A DNA stretch of 64,000 nt from JBAXTZ01 sp041666525 (GTDB taxonomy: Bacteria; Bacillota; Negativicutes; JBAXTZ01), in assembly GCA_041666525.1 (NCBI GenBank), contig JBAYGT010000007.1:56871-120870 (forward strand). Reading direction: 5' to 3'. Made by a program: the position numbers and the translations under genes. The notes beneath the pieces are model-generated. The model was not told where the DNA came from. It searched no databases and saw nothing but the letters and a program-made list of their open reading frames with translations. Positions 25,956 to 35,648 of the stretch are shown piece by piece (positions within the stretch are counted from its first letter, which is position 1; each line of letters begins with the position of its first letter).

Positions 25956-28900
25956 CTATTTTCTATTAAGTATTTTTTTGGATAATGCGTCGAGCTTGAT
26001 ATAAACTATCGGGACTAAAACCAGAGTGAGCATGGTTGATGTTATCAAACCGCCGATAATAGAGATTCCCATGGCCTGACGAAACTCAGCTGATTCACCG
26101 AACCCGATTGCGGTTGGAATCATACCAAATATCATCGCCAGTGTCGTCATCAATATTGGCCGCAACCGCGTCGAACCGGCTTCGATAGCTGCCTCGGTAA
26201 TAGCTACTCCGGCCGCCCGGCGTTGGTTGGCAAAGTCAATGAGCAAAATCGCGTTTTTGGTAACTAATCCCATCAACATGATTATGCCGATCATCGACAT
26301 CAAGTTGAAGGTGATGCCGCTCGCGAGCAGTGCGATAATTACACCGATGAGTGAGAAGGGCAGGCTGACCATAATGGTAAGCGGATGAACAAAACTTTCA
26401 AATTGCGCCGCCAGTACCATATAGATCAAAACAACGGCCAGTGCTAACGCTTGAATAATGCCGCCAAAAGCTTCTTTTTGAGTATTGGTTTGGCCGACAA
26501 ATTTGTACCAGTAGTCCGATGGCATATTCATCGTTTTTAATATTTCTTCGGCTTTAGTCATAATTACGTCCGGTGTGACACCGGACACGTCGCTGTAAAC
26601 GGTTATCTGCCGCTCTTTGTCCTCGCGGTTGATTTGTGTCGGGCCGGAACTGATTTTAATGTCCGCGATTTCACCTAGTGTTACGAACTGACCGCTTCCT
26701 GTCGGTAGTTTTAGATTAGAGATTTGTGCGGGGTTCAGCCGCTGTAATGGGTCGAGCTGAATTCTGATTGTGAATTCATCATCGCCGACGTTGTAATTGT
26801 TGACCGTTTTTAGACCGATGAATGCGCCATTTACAAAAGCGCCGATTTTGGCATTATCCAACCCCAGCTCGGACATCCGCCAAGGCTTGGGGTGGATGAT
26901 TATTTCCGGTTCGGGCTGACCGCTGGAAGAAGAGATGTCAGTTGTTCCGGGAATTTTGCGCAATTTCTCCATTAACGTTTGCGAAAACTCATCGAGTTTG
27001 CCAAGATCAGGACCGCGGATACCGATTTGCACCGGCCGGGCATCGCCGCCGCCAGCGGCTGAATTTATCAACATCGTTGTCTTGAGATTAGGATTTTTGG
27101 TGAAATTATCCCGCAAACTGTCCATTATTTCAAATTGGCCGCGAACTTTTTTGGAACCGTTCACCAAAACTTTCGGGCGCTCGGGACGTGATTTTAGTTT
27201 AACCATTATTGTGCCCTGACTCTCGTTTTGAATCATCAAACCGACGGTTTCCAATTCCGGCAGCTTCATGATTTCATCAACTAATGGCTGGGCGTACAGT
27301 GTCGTCTGCTCCAGCGAAGTTCCGGCCGGGGCTTCGATTTTTACGCGGAACGTACTGCTGTCGCTTTTGGGCATAAATTCAAAACCGATATATTTGAACA
27401 GCACAAATGATGCAACCAGGATTAACAGGGCAGCGATAATAACTTTTTTTGAATGTTTTAACGACAACCGCAATGAATCAATATAAAACTCACGTGTTAG
27501 TTCAAATGTCTGCTCAAACCAGCGCAAAAATATCTTTACACCGCGCATAATGAAGTTGGTCTTTTCATTAGGATCATGGGCGGTTAACCAATACGCCGAC
27601 AGCATCGGTGTAAGTGAAAACGCTACAAATAGTGAAAAGGCCACGGCAAAAGCAATTGTCAGGCCGAATTCCCGGAAAAATTGTCCGACAACACCGGTCA
27701 TTGTGCCGACCGGAACAAAAACCGCAAGTAATGAGAAAGTTGTTGCCAGAACAGCCAGCGCAATTTGGTTGGTGCCGTTTAAGGCGGCGAGCTTTGGTTC
27801 CTCGCCGTTTTCAATGTGCCGGTGAATGTTTTCGATAACTACGATAGCGTCATCGATTAATATTCCGACTGCCAAACTTAAGCCCATCAAAGACATATTG
27901 TTTAGGGTAAAACCCATAGAATTCATCAGAAAAAATGTCGCGATCAGTGAAGTAGGGATAGCTATTGCGCTGATGATGGTTGCGCGAATGCTGCCGAGAA
28001 ATACGAATGTTACCAATATCGCGAGTATTCCGCCCCAAACAATTGAAACCCAAACGTCGTGTACACTATCACGAACATATTTCGTTGAATCAATAAGGGT
28101 AACCAGCTTCATCCCCTTACGGAAATCATCTTTTTCAATTTTCTTCATTGCCTTATTTACAGCATCTGAAACGGCAACGGTATTCGAACCGGATTGTTTT
28201 TGAACCTGGATAATAACGCAAGGCCGTTTTTCGTTTTCTGCACGAAATGCCGGCTCTTCCCAGCCATCGACAACCTGCGCCACATCGCCGAGCGTGATGA
28301 TACTGTTGTCGGCGCTGGAAATAACGATATCACGGATGTCATCGATGGATTTGAACCGGCCGGTGGTGCGGATATTTATCCGTGTGCCTTTTTCCTTGAC
28401 TGAGCCGCCCGGCACGTTTACGTTCATTCCGTCGAGCGCGGCGGTGATTTTGGACAACGGTATTTTGTACAGTTCGAGTTTGTCGGTATTAATGTATACA
28501 TGAATTTCACGGTTTTGACCGCCACGTACCTGAACATCCGCAACACCGCTTAACCGCTGTAGCGGATCTTTGATATAATCCTCGACGAACTGGTTAAGTT
28601 CGCCCAGCGACATTGAATTTGATGAAAGCGCGTAGTACAGGATTGGTTGCGAATTCGGATCATAACGGGAAATTACTGGTTCGTCAGCCTGATCGGGCAA
28701 ACGCTTTCGCGCCAAAGCTACTTTTTCACGGACATCGTTCTCGGCAAATTTCACATCAACGCCGAGGTCAAATTCCACAATAAGCATCGCTAAGCCTTCA
28801 CTGGAAACGGACTTAATACTCTTGATGCCGGAAATCGCGCTTACCTGGTTTTCCAGCGGTTTGGCAACCAGATTTTCCATTTCCTCTGATCCGGCACCCT

Positions 28901-29048
28901 GATAGGTAACTTGCACTAAAACCACCGGAATTTCAACGTTTGGCATTGTATCGACACCGAGCTTCGGGTAAGAATAAATGCCAAAAACAACTAGCAACAA
29001 AACGAGCATTGTTGTAAATACCGGTCGGTTAATAAAAGTTTTGATCAT
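25956..29048 (-). CDS. RND efflux transporter, hydrophobe/amphiphile efflux (AcrB) type
   Basis: 1030-residue inner-membrane proton-driven pump that exports drugs or other amphiphiles through a tripartite complex. The N-terminal MIKTFINRPVFTTMLVLLLV, two large periplasmic loops and the transmembrane motif SLAVGILIDDAIVVIENIH with the proton-relay Asp pair are all present. MLMGLVTKNAILLIDFANQR near the C-terminus is also typical. Its start overlaps the adaptor gene stop by 4 bases. No TolC-like gene follows, so the outer-membrane channel is encoded elsewhere. An intact RND pump supports a diderm envelope. Probably controlled by the TetR protein of the same operon. Confidence 0.96.
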   Translation of the reverse strand: MIKTFINRPVFTTMLVLLLVVFGIYSYPKLGVDTMPNVEIPVVLVQVTYQGAGSEEMENLVAKPLENQVSAISGIKSIKSVSSEGLAMLIVEFDLGVDVKFAENDVREKVALARKRLPDQADEPVISRYDPNSQPILYYALSSNSMSLGELNQFVEDYIKDPLQRLSGVADVQVRGGQNREIHVYINTDKLELYKIPLSKITAALDGMNVNVPGGSVKEKGTRINIRTTGRFKSIDDIRDIVISSADNSIITLGDVAQVVDGWEEPAFRAENEKRPCVIIQVQKQSGSNTVAVSDAVNKAMKKIEKDDFRKGMKLVTLIDSTKYVRDSVHDVWVSIVWGGILAILVTFVFLGSIRATIISAIAIPTSLIATFFLMNSMGFTLNNMSLMGLSLAVGILIDDAIVVIENIHRHIENGEEPKLAALNGTNQIALAVLATTFSLLAVFVPVGTMTGVVGQFFREFGLTIAFAVAFSLFVAFSLTPMLSAYWLTAHDPNEKTNFIMRGVKIFLRWFEQTFELTREFYIDSLRLSLKHSKKVIIAALLILVASFVLFKYIGFEFMPKSDSSTFRVKIEAPAGTSLEQTTLYAQPLVDEIMKLPELETVGLMIQNESQGTIMVKLKSRPERPKVLVNGSKKVRGQFEIMDSLRDNFTKNPNLKTTMLINSAAGGGDARPVQIGIRGPDLGKLDEFSQTLMEKLRKIPGTTDISSSSGQPEPEIIIHPKPWRMSELGLDNAKIGAFVNGAFIGLKTVNNYNVGDDEFTIRIQLDPLQRLNPAQISNLKLPTGSGQFVTLGEIADIKISSGPTQINREDKERQITVYSDVSGVTPDVIMTKAEEILKTMNMPSDYWYKFVGQTNTQKEAFGGIIQALALAVVLIYMVLAAQFESFVHPLTIMVSLPFSLIGVIIALLASGITFNLMSMIGIIMLMGLVTKNAILLIDFANQRRAAGVAITEAAIEAGSTRLRPILMTTLAMIFGMIPTAIGFGESAEFRQAMGISIIGGLITSTMLTLVLVPIVYIKLDALSKKILNRK

Positions 29049-30169
29049 TTAGCAGCGCCTTCCCCGGAAATTTTTATCGTGTCGCCATCGCTGATTTTAT
29101 TTTGACCGGATAATACGATTGTGTCTGCCTCAGTTATCCCTGAAAGAATTTCGGCCCAGCCGCCGCCCAGTGCACCAATCTCAACTACGGTTTGTTTAAC
29201 GATATTGTCCTTTAGTACAATGAAGACGGATTTTTGGTCGTCTTTAACTATCAATGCGCGTTCGGGAACGCAAAGCACATTTTTACGGGCATTACCGGTG
29301 ATTTCGACAGTTGCTGACATACCCATGTGTAATGTGCCGTTATTATTATCAATTGTTGCTTCACTGGTATAGGTGCGTGTCGGTAAAATAGCTGACGGAT
29401 ATATCCGGGTGATTTTGCCAAAAAACTTTTTACCCGGCACCGCATCGACAGTTATTGTTAAAGGCATACCGATAGAAATTTCACTTACTTTTCCTTCCGG
29501 TACATTTTTCTTGATGATAATATCATGGTCATCGGCCAACATGAATATCGATTCTCCGGCCTTGGCATAATAGCCTTCCTGGGCCTTGCGTTCTACGACT
29601 ACGCCGCTATGAGGGGCAACAATCGTAGCTTCAGTTACTTTGCGTTGCATTGTTTTGAGGTTGGCTGCCGCAACTTGCATTTGGGCAGCAGAGGCATCAC
29701 GCAAACTTTTATCGCGCTCAAAAGCCATTTTTGTACTAATTTTTTCGTCGTAAAGATACTTTGTGCGTTCAAAATTTGATTCAGCATTATCGGCATTGGC
29801 TTGAGCCTGTAATAGATTGGCTTGAGCCTGCAATACTGCCAAATCTAAATCATCGGTATTGAATTGACACATTGTTTGACCGGCAACAACATGGTCGCCG
29901 ACATTTACGTTCATCAGAATAATACGCCCATCAACTTTGGAAGATATCTGAGACGACCAGGCGGCTTCGATGGTCGCGGGAAGTTTTATTGTCGGCAAAA
30001 TCTCCCGCCGCGTGGCATGGCCAACACTAACGTATACTTCATTGGTTGTGGCTAGCGCTTTAGCTTTGTTGGCCTGAATGTTACTGTAGATGCGGTAGCC
30101 AATCAGGGCGCCGAGTGCCACTGCTGCAATCAATAATATTATTAACGCGTTCTTTTTCCTTGATGTCAA
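29045..30169 (-). CDS. RND periplasmic adaptor (membrane fusion protein, AcrA/HlyD type)
   Basis: 374 residues. An N-terminal membrane anchor (about 8-30), the biotinyl-lipoyl-like half-motifs ISSKVDGRIILMNVNVGDHV and APHSGVVVERKAQEGYYAKA, a helical hairpin between them (ANLLQAQANADNAESNFERT), then beta-barrel and membrane-proximal domains. It links the inner-membrane pump to an outer-membrane channel. No lipobox Cys is seen, so anchoring is by the N-terminal helix. It lies between the TetR gene (27 bases upstream) and the RND gene (4-base overlap). Confidence 0.94.
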   Translation of the reverse strand: MTSRKKNALIILLIAAVALGALIGYRIYSNIQANKAKALATTNEVYVSVGHATRREILPTIKLPATIEAAWSSQISSKVDGRIILMNVNVGDHVVAGQTMCQFNTDDLDLAVLQAQANLLQAQANADNAESNFERTKYLYDEKISTKMAFERDKSLRDASAAQMQVAAANLKTMQRKVTEATIVAPHSGVVVERKAQEGYYAKAGESIFMLADDHDIIIKKNVPEGKVSEISIGMPLTITVDAVPGKKFFGKITRIYPSAILPTRTYTSEATIDNNNGTLHMGMSATVEITGNARKNVLCVPERALIVKDDQKSVFIVLKDNIVKQTVVEIGALGGGWAEILSGITEADTIVLSGQNKISDGDTIKISGEGAAK

Positions 30170-30196
30170 AACGAATCTCCCCCTTTTATTTTGAAA

Positions 30197-30775
30197 TTAT
30201 TCATTATCGGTCAGTTTTCGCAAGATTTTTTCAAAACACTCGTAATCAAAAATATCTGTTTGTGGCATTGCCATGGCCATGGCCGTGAAATTTACCAGTA
30301 TGAATTGGGACAATTCTTTCGACGTAAGATAGTAAGAGCGGGTTTCTTGAACAGGTTTACAATTGACTATTATCTGTTCAATTTTTTGGCTGAGGTTTTT
30401 GAAAAAATCAGCCTTGTAGTTGCGGGCTTCCGGCAAATTGCAAGGAAAGCCTTGCTCGACAGATTTTAGCCATAATTCTCTAAAGCTATTTGTGAAAGTT
30501 TTAAACTCGATGAAAATGCAGGCAAGTTTTTGGAATAATCCGATTTCTTCATGGTCAATCGCCTCTAAAAAAAGATAGTACTGCTGCCAATGATTCTGAA
30601 TTAGTTTCATTATCAGATCGTTTTTTGTCGGGAAATAGTTGTAAATTGTGCCGACGGAAATTCCGCAGGATTGAGCGACATTGCGGATGCTAAAATTACT
30701 GTAGCCGCTCTCAAACAGGATTTTGTTCGCGTGTTCGAGAACCAGTCCCGTAGGGTCTTCAATGTGTTTTGGCAT
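30197..30775 (-). CDS. TetR-family transcriptional regulator of the RND operon
   Basis: 192 residues. The N-terminal helix-turn-helix region (NFSIRNVAQSCGISVGTIYN, followed by YFPTKNDL) is typical TetR. The C-terminal domain is ligand-binding and not assignable. It is the first gene of a tetR-adaptor-RND operon. A 19-base perfect palindrome lies just upstream of its start and overlaps the -10 box, so the protein probably represses its own operon and is released by a pump substrate. AGGTGG precedes the ATG. Confidence 0.93.
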   Translation of the reverse strand: MPKHIEDPTGLVLEHANKILFESGYSNFSIRNVAQSCGISVGTIYNYFPTKNDLIMKLIQNHWQQYYLFLEAIDHEEIGLFQKLACIFIEFKTFTNSFRELWLKSVEQGFPCNLPEARNYKADFFKNLSQKIEQIIVNCKPVQETRSYYLTSKELSQFILVNFTAMAMAMPQTDIFDYECFEKILRKLTDNE

Positions 30776-30789
30776 TTGGCCACCTCACT

Positions 30790-30808
30790 TAATGAACAAT
30801 GTTCATTA
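30790..30808. promoter_or_regulatory. TetR operator (19-bp palindrome)
   Basis: TAATGAACA-A-TGTTCATTA is a perfect inverted repeat with one central base. It covers part of the -10 box of the minus-strand promoter, 15 bases ahead of the tetR start, as expected for autorepression. Confidence 0.8.
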
Positions 30809-30832
30809 TATCGCAAATAAAACATCTGTCAA
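30805..30832 (-). promoter_or_regulatory. Promoter of the tetR-adaptor-RND operon
   Basis: On the minus strand TTGACA (30832-30827) and TATAAT (30810-30805) are separated by 16 bases, both full consensus. A second TTGACA lies at 30843-30838. A strong promoter overlapped by the palindrome fits tight repression. Confidence 0.8.
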
Positions 30833-30982
30833 TGAAGTGTCAACAAAAACAGCCATATTTTTAAAGAAAGCAGAGTGGAGACGGTGATGTTGGAAATATT
30901 TTTTTTAATTAATGTTTCGGCAGGAATATCGCAATTGCCGTCGAACATAATATTATGAATAATTATTGGAGGTGCTTTTTTT

Positions 30983-32002
30983 GTGAAAAAGTACAGAATG
31001 CTTCTGACTATCGTGTTATTAATTGCCTTTGTGGTCACCCTTGCCGGTTGCGGACAACAAACGGCATCGGACAAAAAAACTATTGGCGTCGCGATCTATA
31101 AGTTTGATGATACCTTTATGACCGGCGTGCGCAATAACATCGAGAAGGCCAATAACGGACAAGCTGATCTCAAAATAGTAGACAGTCAAAATGCCCAACC
31201 GACGCAAAACGATCAGATAAACCAATTTGTAACTGAAAAAGTCAACGCCATGGCAATCAATCCGGTTGATCGTACTGCCGCCAGTACGATTATTGACAAA
31301 GCCAAAAAAGCTAACATTCCGGTGGTATTTCTCAATCGTGAACCGTTGCCGGAAGATATGACCAAATGGGACAAAGTCTATTATGTCGGCGCCAAGGCTG
31401 AAGAATCCGGAACACTTGAAGCGCAAATCGTAATTGACTACTTCAAAGCCCATCCGGAAGCCTACCGCAGCAAGGACAACGTAATGCACATCGCATTGTT
31501 GCGCGGTGAACCCGGACACCAGGATGCCGAATTGCGCACCAAAGCCATTCAGGATGCGTTCAAAGCCGCGGGAATGAAATTCGAAATTATCGATAACGAT
31601 ACTGCACATTGGAACCGTCAGGAAGCACAGGATAAAATGGCGGCGTTTTTAGCCAAAGACGGTGATAAAATCGATGTAGTTATTGCCAATAACGACGACA
31701 TGGCACTCGGTGCAATTGAAGCGTTGAAAGCCAAGGGATTTTTGAAAGATGGCAAATACATTCCGGTTGTCGGTATCGACGCGACAGCTCCGGCAGTCAA
31801 GGCCGTTCAAGATGGTTTGATGCTTGGAACGGTATTAAACGATGCTGTTAATCAAGGTGCGGCGACTTTCAAGTTGGCATATGTTTTGGCGCAAGGGCAG
31901 ACCCCGACCAAAGAAAACACCGGCTACACGATAACCGATGGTAAATATGTCTGGATTGCGTATAAGAAGATTACCAAAGAGAACATTAAAGAAGCTCAAT
32001 AG
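30983..32002 (+). CDS. mglB: Galactose/methyl-galactoside ABC transporter substrate-binding lipoprotein
   Basis: 339 residues. The lipobox LAGC with Cys23 is followed by a periplasmic-binding (type I) fold. TIGVAIYKFDDTFMTGVRNN, INPVDRTAASTIIDKAK and VIANNDDMALGAIEALKAKG resemble MglB closely, including the Asn-Asp-Asp sugar-binding segment. It binds galactose or glucose in the periplasm and delivers it to MglC. The start is GTG behind GGAGGTG at 30968-30974. The 139 bases upstream hold a 12-bp palindrome CATAATATTATG (30946-30957) but no convincing promoter with both boxes. First gene of mglBAC-galT-galE. Confidence 0.93.
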   Translation: MKKYRMLLTIVLLIAFVVTLAGCGQQTASDKKTIGVAIYKFDDTFMTGVRNNIEKANNGQADLKIVDSQNAQPTQNDQINQFVTEKVNAMAINPVDRTAASTIIDKAKKANIPVVFLNREPLPEDMTKWDKVYYVGAKAEESGTLEAQIVIDYFKAHPEAYRSKDNVMHIALLRGEPGHQDAELRTKAIQDAFKAAGMKFEIIDNDTAHWNRQEAQDKMAAFLAKDGDKIDVVIANNDDMALGAIEALKAKGFLKDGKYIPVVGIDATAPAVKAVQDGLMLGTVLNDAVNQGAATFKLAYVLAQGQTPTKENTGYTITDGKYVWIAYKKITKENIKEAQ

Positions 32003-32014
32003 TTGAACTTTTCG

Positions 32015-32051
32015 GGGCTGCTGATTAACATAGTTTTTTTGCAGCCCTTTT
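32015..32051 (+). terminator. Intercistronic stem-loop between mglB and mglA
   Basis: GGGCTGC (32015-32021) pairs with GCAGCCC (32041-32047), followed by TTTTA. The loop is long (19 bases). Partial terminators or stabilising hairpins after the binding-protein gene are common in ABC operons and give more binding protein than ATPase. Confidence 0.55.
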
Positions 32052-32075
32052 ATTATCCCAACAGAAGGGAGTATT

Positions 32076-33611
32076 ATGGCTAAGCAATCTGAATTTATCC
32101 TGGAAATGAAGAACATCACCAAGGAGTTTCCCGGTGTAAAAGCGCTCAGCGATGTTACATTTCGCGTGCGTCCGGGTTCAGTACATGCACTGATGGGCGA
32201 AAACGGCGCCGGAAAATCGACGTTGATGAAGTGTTTGTTCGGCATATACACACCGGATATCGGGACGATTGAACTCGAGGGACAAAAGATTGAACTAAAG
32301 GATTCCAAGACCGCGCTCGGTCGCGGCATTTCGATGATTCATCAGGAATTGCATCCGGTACCGTGGCGTAATGTTATGGAAAACCTTTGGCTCGGGCGGT
32401 TTCCGCAAAAATCGATTGGACCGTTGAAATTCGTTGACCATAAAAAAATGCTTGACGATACTGTCAAATTATTTAAAGAATTGGAAGTGGACATCGATCC
32501 GTATGTACGTGTCGGCAGTTTGTCGGTTTCCAAGGTGCAGTCGATTGAAATTGCCAAAGCGGTATCGCTCAACTCTAAAATCATCATAATGGATGAACCG
32601 ACTTCGTCGTTATCCGGTGTGGAAGTGGAGCATTTGTTTCGGATTATCCGCGATTTGCAGAAAAAAGGAGTCGCAATAATTTATATTTCCCACAAAATGG
32701 ACGAAATATTGCGAATTTCCAATGAAGTTACGATTATGCGTGACGGCTGTTACGTCGGAACCTGGGAGTCAAAAGAACTGACGATTGATAAAATTATCGA
32801 ACGAATGGTCGGGCGTGAAATGTCCCAGTTGTTTCCGCCGCGTTCGAACGTGCCGGGTGATACAATAATGAAAGTCGAAAACATCACTTCGCCAAATCCG
32901 CTATCTTTCAAAAATGTATCGTTTGATTTAAAGAAAGGCGAGATTCTTGGTGTAGGCGGTTTGGTAGGTGCCCAGCGCACGGAAACAATTGAAGCAGTGT
33001 TTGGCTTGCGGGCTATTGTGTCCGGAACGATTACAATAAACGGTAAGCAGGTGAAAATCGATAGTCCGCATGTCGCGATTCAGCACAAAATGGCGTTGTT
33101 GACCGAGGAGCGGCGGGTGACCGGCATTTTTCCGATTTTGTCAGTGCTGGAAAATACGGTTATTGCCAATTTGAAAAAATATCTGCGCTTCGGTTTGCTC
33201 GACGATAAAAAACGCCGGGCTGACACCATCAAGTGCAATAAAATGTTCAATGTGAAAACACCGTCCTATAAGACCCTGATTAAAAATCTTTCCGGCGGCA
33301 ACCAGCAAAAGGTATTATTAGGACGCTGGTTATTGACCGAACCGGACATTTTGCTGTTAGATGAGCCGACGCGCGGTATTGATGTCGGTGCAAAATATGA
33401 AATTTACACGATAATTGCCGAACTCGCCAAAAAAGGCAAAAGTATTATCATGATTACGTCGGAAATGCCGGAACTGCTTGGAATGTCCGACCGGATTATG
33501 GTAATGTGCGAGGGCAGAATGACCGGAATTATCGACGGAAAAACTGCAACTGAACAAGATGTAATGCGTTTGGCTGCTCAACGCCAGGGAGGTATAGATG
33601 AAAAAAACTAA
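32076..33611 (+). CDS. mglA: Galactose/methyl-galactoside ABC transporter ATPase
   Basis: 511 residues with two fused ABC domains, the arrangement of sugar importers of the MglA/RbsA family. Domain 1 has Walker A GENGAGKST, SVSKVQSIEIAKA as signature and Walker B IIMDEPTSSL. Domain 2 has a degenerate Walker A (GGLVGAQRTET), signature LSGGNQQKVLLGRWL and ILLLDEPTRGIDVG. As in the family, only part of the sites is canonical. Located on the cytoplasmic face with MglC. Its end overlaps the mglC start by 14 bases, implying coupled translation. Confidence 0.95.
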   Translation: MAKQSEFILEMKNITKEFPGVKALSDVTFRVRPGSVHALMGENGAGKSTLMKCLFGIYTPDIGTIELEGQKIELKDSKTALGRGISMIHQELHPVPWRNVMENLWLGRFPQKSIGPLKFVDHKKMLDDTVKLFKELEVDIDPYVRVGSLSVSKVQSIEIAKAVSLNSKIIIMDEPTSSLSGVEVEHLFRIIRDLQKKGVAIIYISHKMDEILRISNEVTIMRDGCYVGTWESKELTIDKIIERMVGREMSQLFPPRSNVPGDTIMKVENITSPNPLSFKNVSFDLKKGEILGVGGLVGAQRTETIEAVFGLRAIVSGTITINGKQVKIDSPHVAIQHKMALLTEERRVTGIFPILSVLENTVIANLKKYLRFGLLDDKKRRADTIKCNKMFNVKTPSYKTLIKNLSGGNQQKVLLGRWLLTEPDILLLDEPTRGIDVGAKYEIYTIIAELAKKGKSIIMITSEMPELLGMSDRIMVMCEGRMTGIIDGKTATEQDVMRLAAQRQGGIDEKN

Positions 33612-34599
33612 AGCTTTTTTGACGGAACACGCAATCTATGTTGTATTGGTAGTGCTAACCGTGGCAATCGCTATCTATAATCCGAAATTTCTCTCAGTTG
33701 ACGTGTTGCGCGATATTTTGATGCAGTCGTCAACGCGGGTAATTATTGCGCTCGGCGCGGCATTCGTACTGATTACCGGCGGCGTTGATTTGTCGGCCGG
33801 AAGAATGGTTGGGTTCTCAGCAGTTATTTCGGCATCGATGCTGCAAACGGCAGATTATTCGCGGCTGTTTTATCCGGGGTTGCCGCAATTGGCGCTGATA
33901 ATTCCGATTTTTATCGCGATTGTTGTCGGCTTGGTCGTTGGCCTCATGAACGGCTTTATCGTAGCAAAGTTTCACGTACCGCCGTTTATTGCGACATTAG
34001 GTTCGATGGTTATTGTGTACGGCGCGAATTCGCTTTATTTCGATATGAAACCGAACAGCTCACAGCCGATTGCCAGCCTACGGACGGATTTTACCAATCT
34101 GGGTTCGGGTGCATTCTTTTCGAATGAATTTGCCATTCCCTACATCATCATTATCGCGATAGTTATTGCCGCACTAGTTTGGGTGGTTTTTAATAAAACC
34201 ACGCTTGGCAAAAACATGTATGCGATTGGCGGTAATGTCCAGGCGGCAGTGGTCAGCGGCATCAATGTTACCAAAAATATAATTTTCATCTACGCTATTG
34301 CCGGAGCGCTATACGCAGTTGCCGGGGTACTCGAAGCTGCCCGGACTGGTGGAGCGACCAACAATTATGGTAACATGTATGAGTTAGACGCGATTGCAGC
34401 CTGTGTAGTAGGCGGGGTATCCACGACCGGTGGAATTGGTACAGTGCCGGGTGTTCTTGCCGGTGTGTTGATTTTCGGTGTAATCAACTATGGATTAACT
34501 TTCATCGGCGTTAACCCGAATTGGCAGCTAATCATAAAAGGTTTGATTATTGTTGCGGCAGTTGCAGTAGATATGCGAAAATATATTTCGAAAAAATAG
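33598..34599 (+). CDS. mglC: Galactose/methyl-galactoside ABC transporter permease
   Basis: 333-residue inner-membrane permease of the RbsC/MglC family with about ten hydrophobic segments. ALGAAFVLITGGVDLSAGRM near residue 55 is the family signature, and AIGGNVQAAVVSGINV is the cytoplasmic loop contacting the ATPase. Long C-terminal segments with GGVSTTGGIGTVPG follow. GGAGGTATAG precedes the ATG inside the mglA end. Completes an MglBAC importer whose cargo is consistent with galT and galE downstream. Confidence 0.94.
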   Translation: MKKTKAFLTEHAIYVVLVVLTVAIAIYNPKFLSVDVLRDILMQSSTRVIIALGAAFVLITGGVDLSAGRMVGFSAVISASMLQTADYSRLFYPGLPQLALIIPIFIAIVVGLVVGLMNGFIVAKFHVPPFIATLGSMVIVYGANSLYFDMKPNSSQPIASLRTDFTNLGSGAFFSNEFAIPYIIIIAIVIAALVWVVFNKTTLGKNMYAIGGNVQAAVVSGINVTKNIIFIYAIAGALYAVAGVLEAARTGGATNNYGNMYELDAIAACVVGGVSTTGGIGTVPGVLAGVLIFGVINYGLTFIGVNPNWQLIIKGLIIVAAVAVDMRKYISKK

Positions 34600-34637
34600 C
34601 GGCGGATGGCATTCGTACGCAAATTTATGGAGGAACG

Positions 34638-35627
34638 ATGGCTGAACTTCGCTGGAACCCGTTGCTGCGTACCTGGACAATGGTCGCAAGCAATCGTCAG
34701 GGCCGTCCGCATTTGCCAAAAAACTGGTGTCCGTTTTGTCCGGGTTCAGGAAAAGTTCCGGACGAGGGCTACGACGTATTCGTGTATCCGAATGATTTTC
34801 CGGCGTTGACACAAACGCCGGAGGCGCCGGAAAGTGCTGACTCTGCATTATACCCGGTTGGCGAAAATTACGGCAAATGCGAAGTAATATTGTATTCGCC
34901 GGAACACAATATTACATTGCCGCAACTATCGGTGTTGCATATCAAAAAACTGGTTGATTTGTGGGCGGAACGGTTTGCTGAATTTGCCAAAGATTCTAAA
35001 ATTAAATATATCTTTGAATTTGAAAATCGCGGCGAAGAGGTCGGAGTTACTATGCCGCATCCGCATGGCCAGATTTACGGCTACAGCTGGATACCGCAAA
35101 AATTGGCAGCTGAACTCGATAGCTGTCGGCAATACTTTACCGATAACGGCGAATGCTTGCTGTGTGCGATGAACAAAGAAGAAGCCGCATCCGGCACACG
35201 AATAATTGCCGAAAACGACTCGTTCATTGCTTATTTACCGTTTTTTACCGATTATCCTTACGGGGTGTTCATTGTCGCCAAGCGCCATTTTGGCGCGCTG
35301 CCTGAGGCAACGGAAGCCGAACGCCTTGATTTGGCAAAAATGCTGAAAAACATCACCGGCGCCATGGATACAATGTTTAATAAATTGTTTCCCTATATGA
35401 TGTGTATTCATCAGACTCCGGTTAATTCACCGGAATATAGCGGTGCGGATGAATTCTTTCATTTTCATATCGAGTTTTATCCGCCGCTGCGTGAAGCGCA
35501 TAAAATAAAATATTATGCCGGTTCGGAGATGGGGGCGTGGGCCGCCTGCAACCCAATGGCGGTCGAAGATACCGTGACGAATTTGCGGACAGCCTATGAC
35601 AAATTTGTGTCCGATAGCGGCAATTAA
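34638..35627 (+). CDS. galT: Galactose-1-phosphate uridylyltransferase
   Basis: 329 residues. It exchanges UMP between UDP-glucose and galactose-1-phosphate in the Leloir pathway. The catalytic H-P-H is at 141-143 (MPHPHGQIYG) and a zinc-ligand pair is in NWCPFCPG near residue 30. CIHQTPVNSPE and FHFHIEFYPPLRE are the later conserved segments. The ATG at 34638 follows GGAGG. Class I GalT. Co-directional with mglBAC and galE; galactokinase (galK) is not in the window and must lie elsewhere. Confidence 0.94.
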   Translation: MAELRWNPLLRTWTMVASNRQGRPHLPKNWCPFCPGSGKVPDEGYDVFVYPNDFPALTQTPEAPESADSALYPVGENYGKCEVILYSPEHNITLPQLSVLHIKKLVDLWAERFAEFAKDSKIKYIFEFENRGEEVGVTMPHPHGQIYGYSWIPQKLAAELDSCRQYFTDNGECLLCAMNKEEAASGTRIIAENDSFIAYLPFFTDYPYGVFIVAKRHFGALPEATEAERLDLAKMLKNITGAMDTMFNKLFPYMMCIHQTPVNSPEYSGADEFFHFHIEFYPPLREAHKIKYYAGSEMGAWAACNPMAVEDTVTNLRTAYDKFVSDSGN

Positions 35628-35648
35628 ATTAATTAAGTTGAGGAATGT

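Noticed and set aside
30946..30957. The palindrome CATAATATTATG upstream of mglB as an operator
   Set aside because: It is short and AT-only apart from its ends, so chance occurrence is likely in this AT-rich leader; no matching regulator is encoded beside it.
31019..31609. A 196-codon minus-strand open frame opposite mglB
   Set aside because: It mirrors the codon pattern of mglB, which has full family support, and lacks a start signal.
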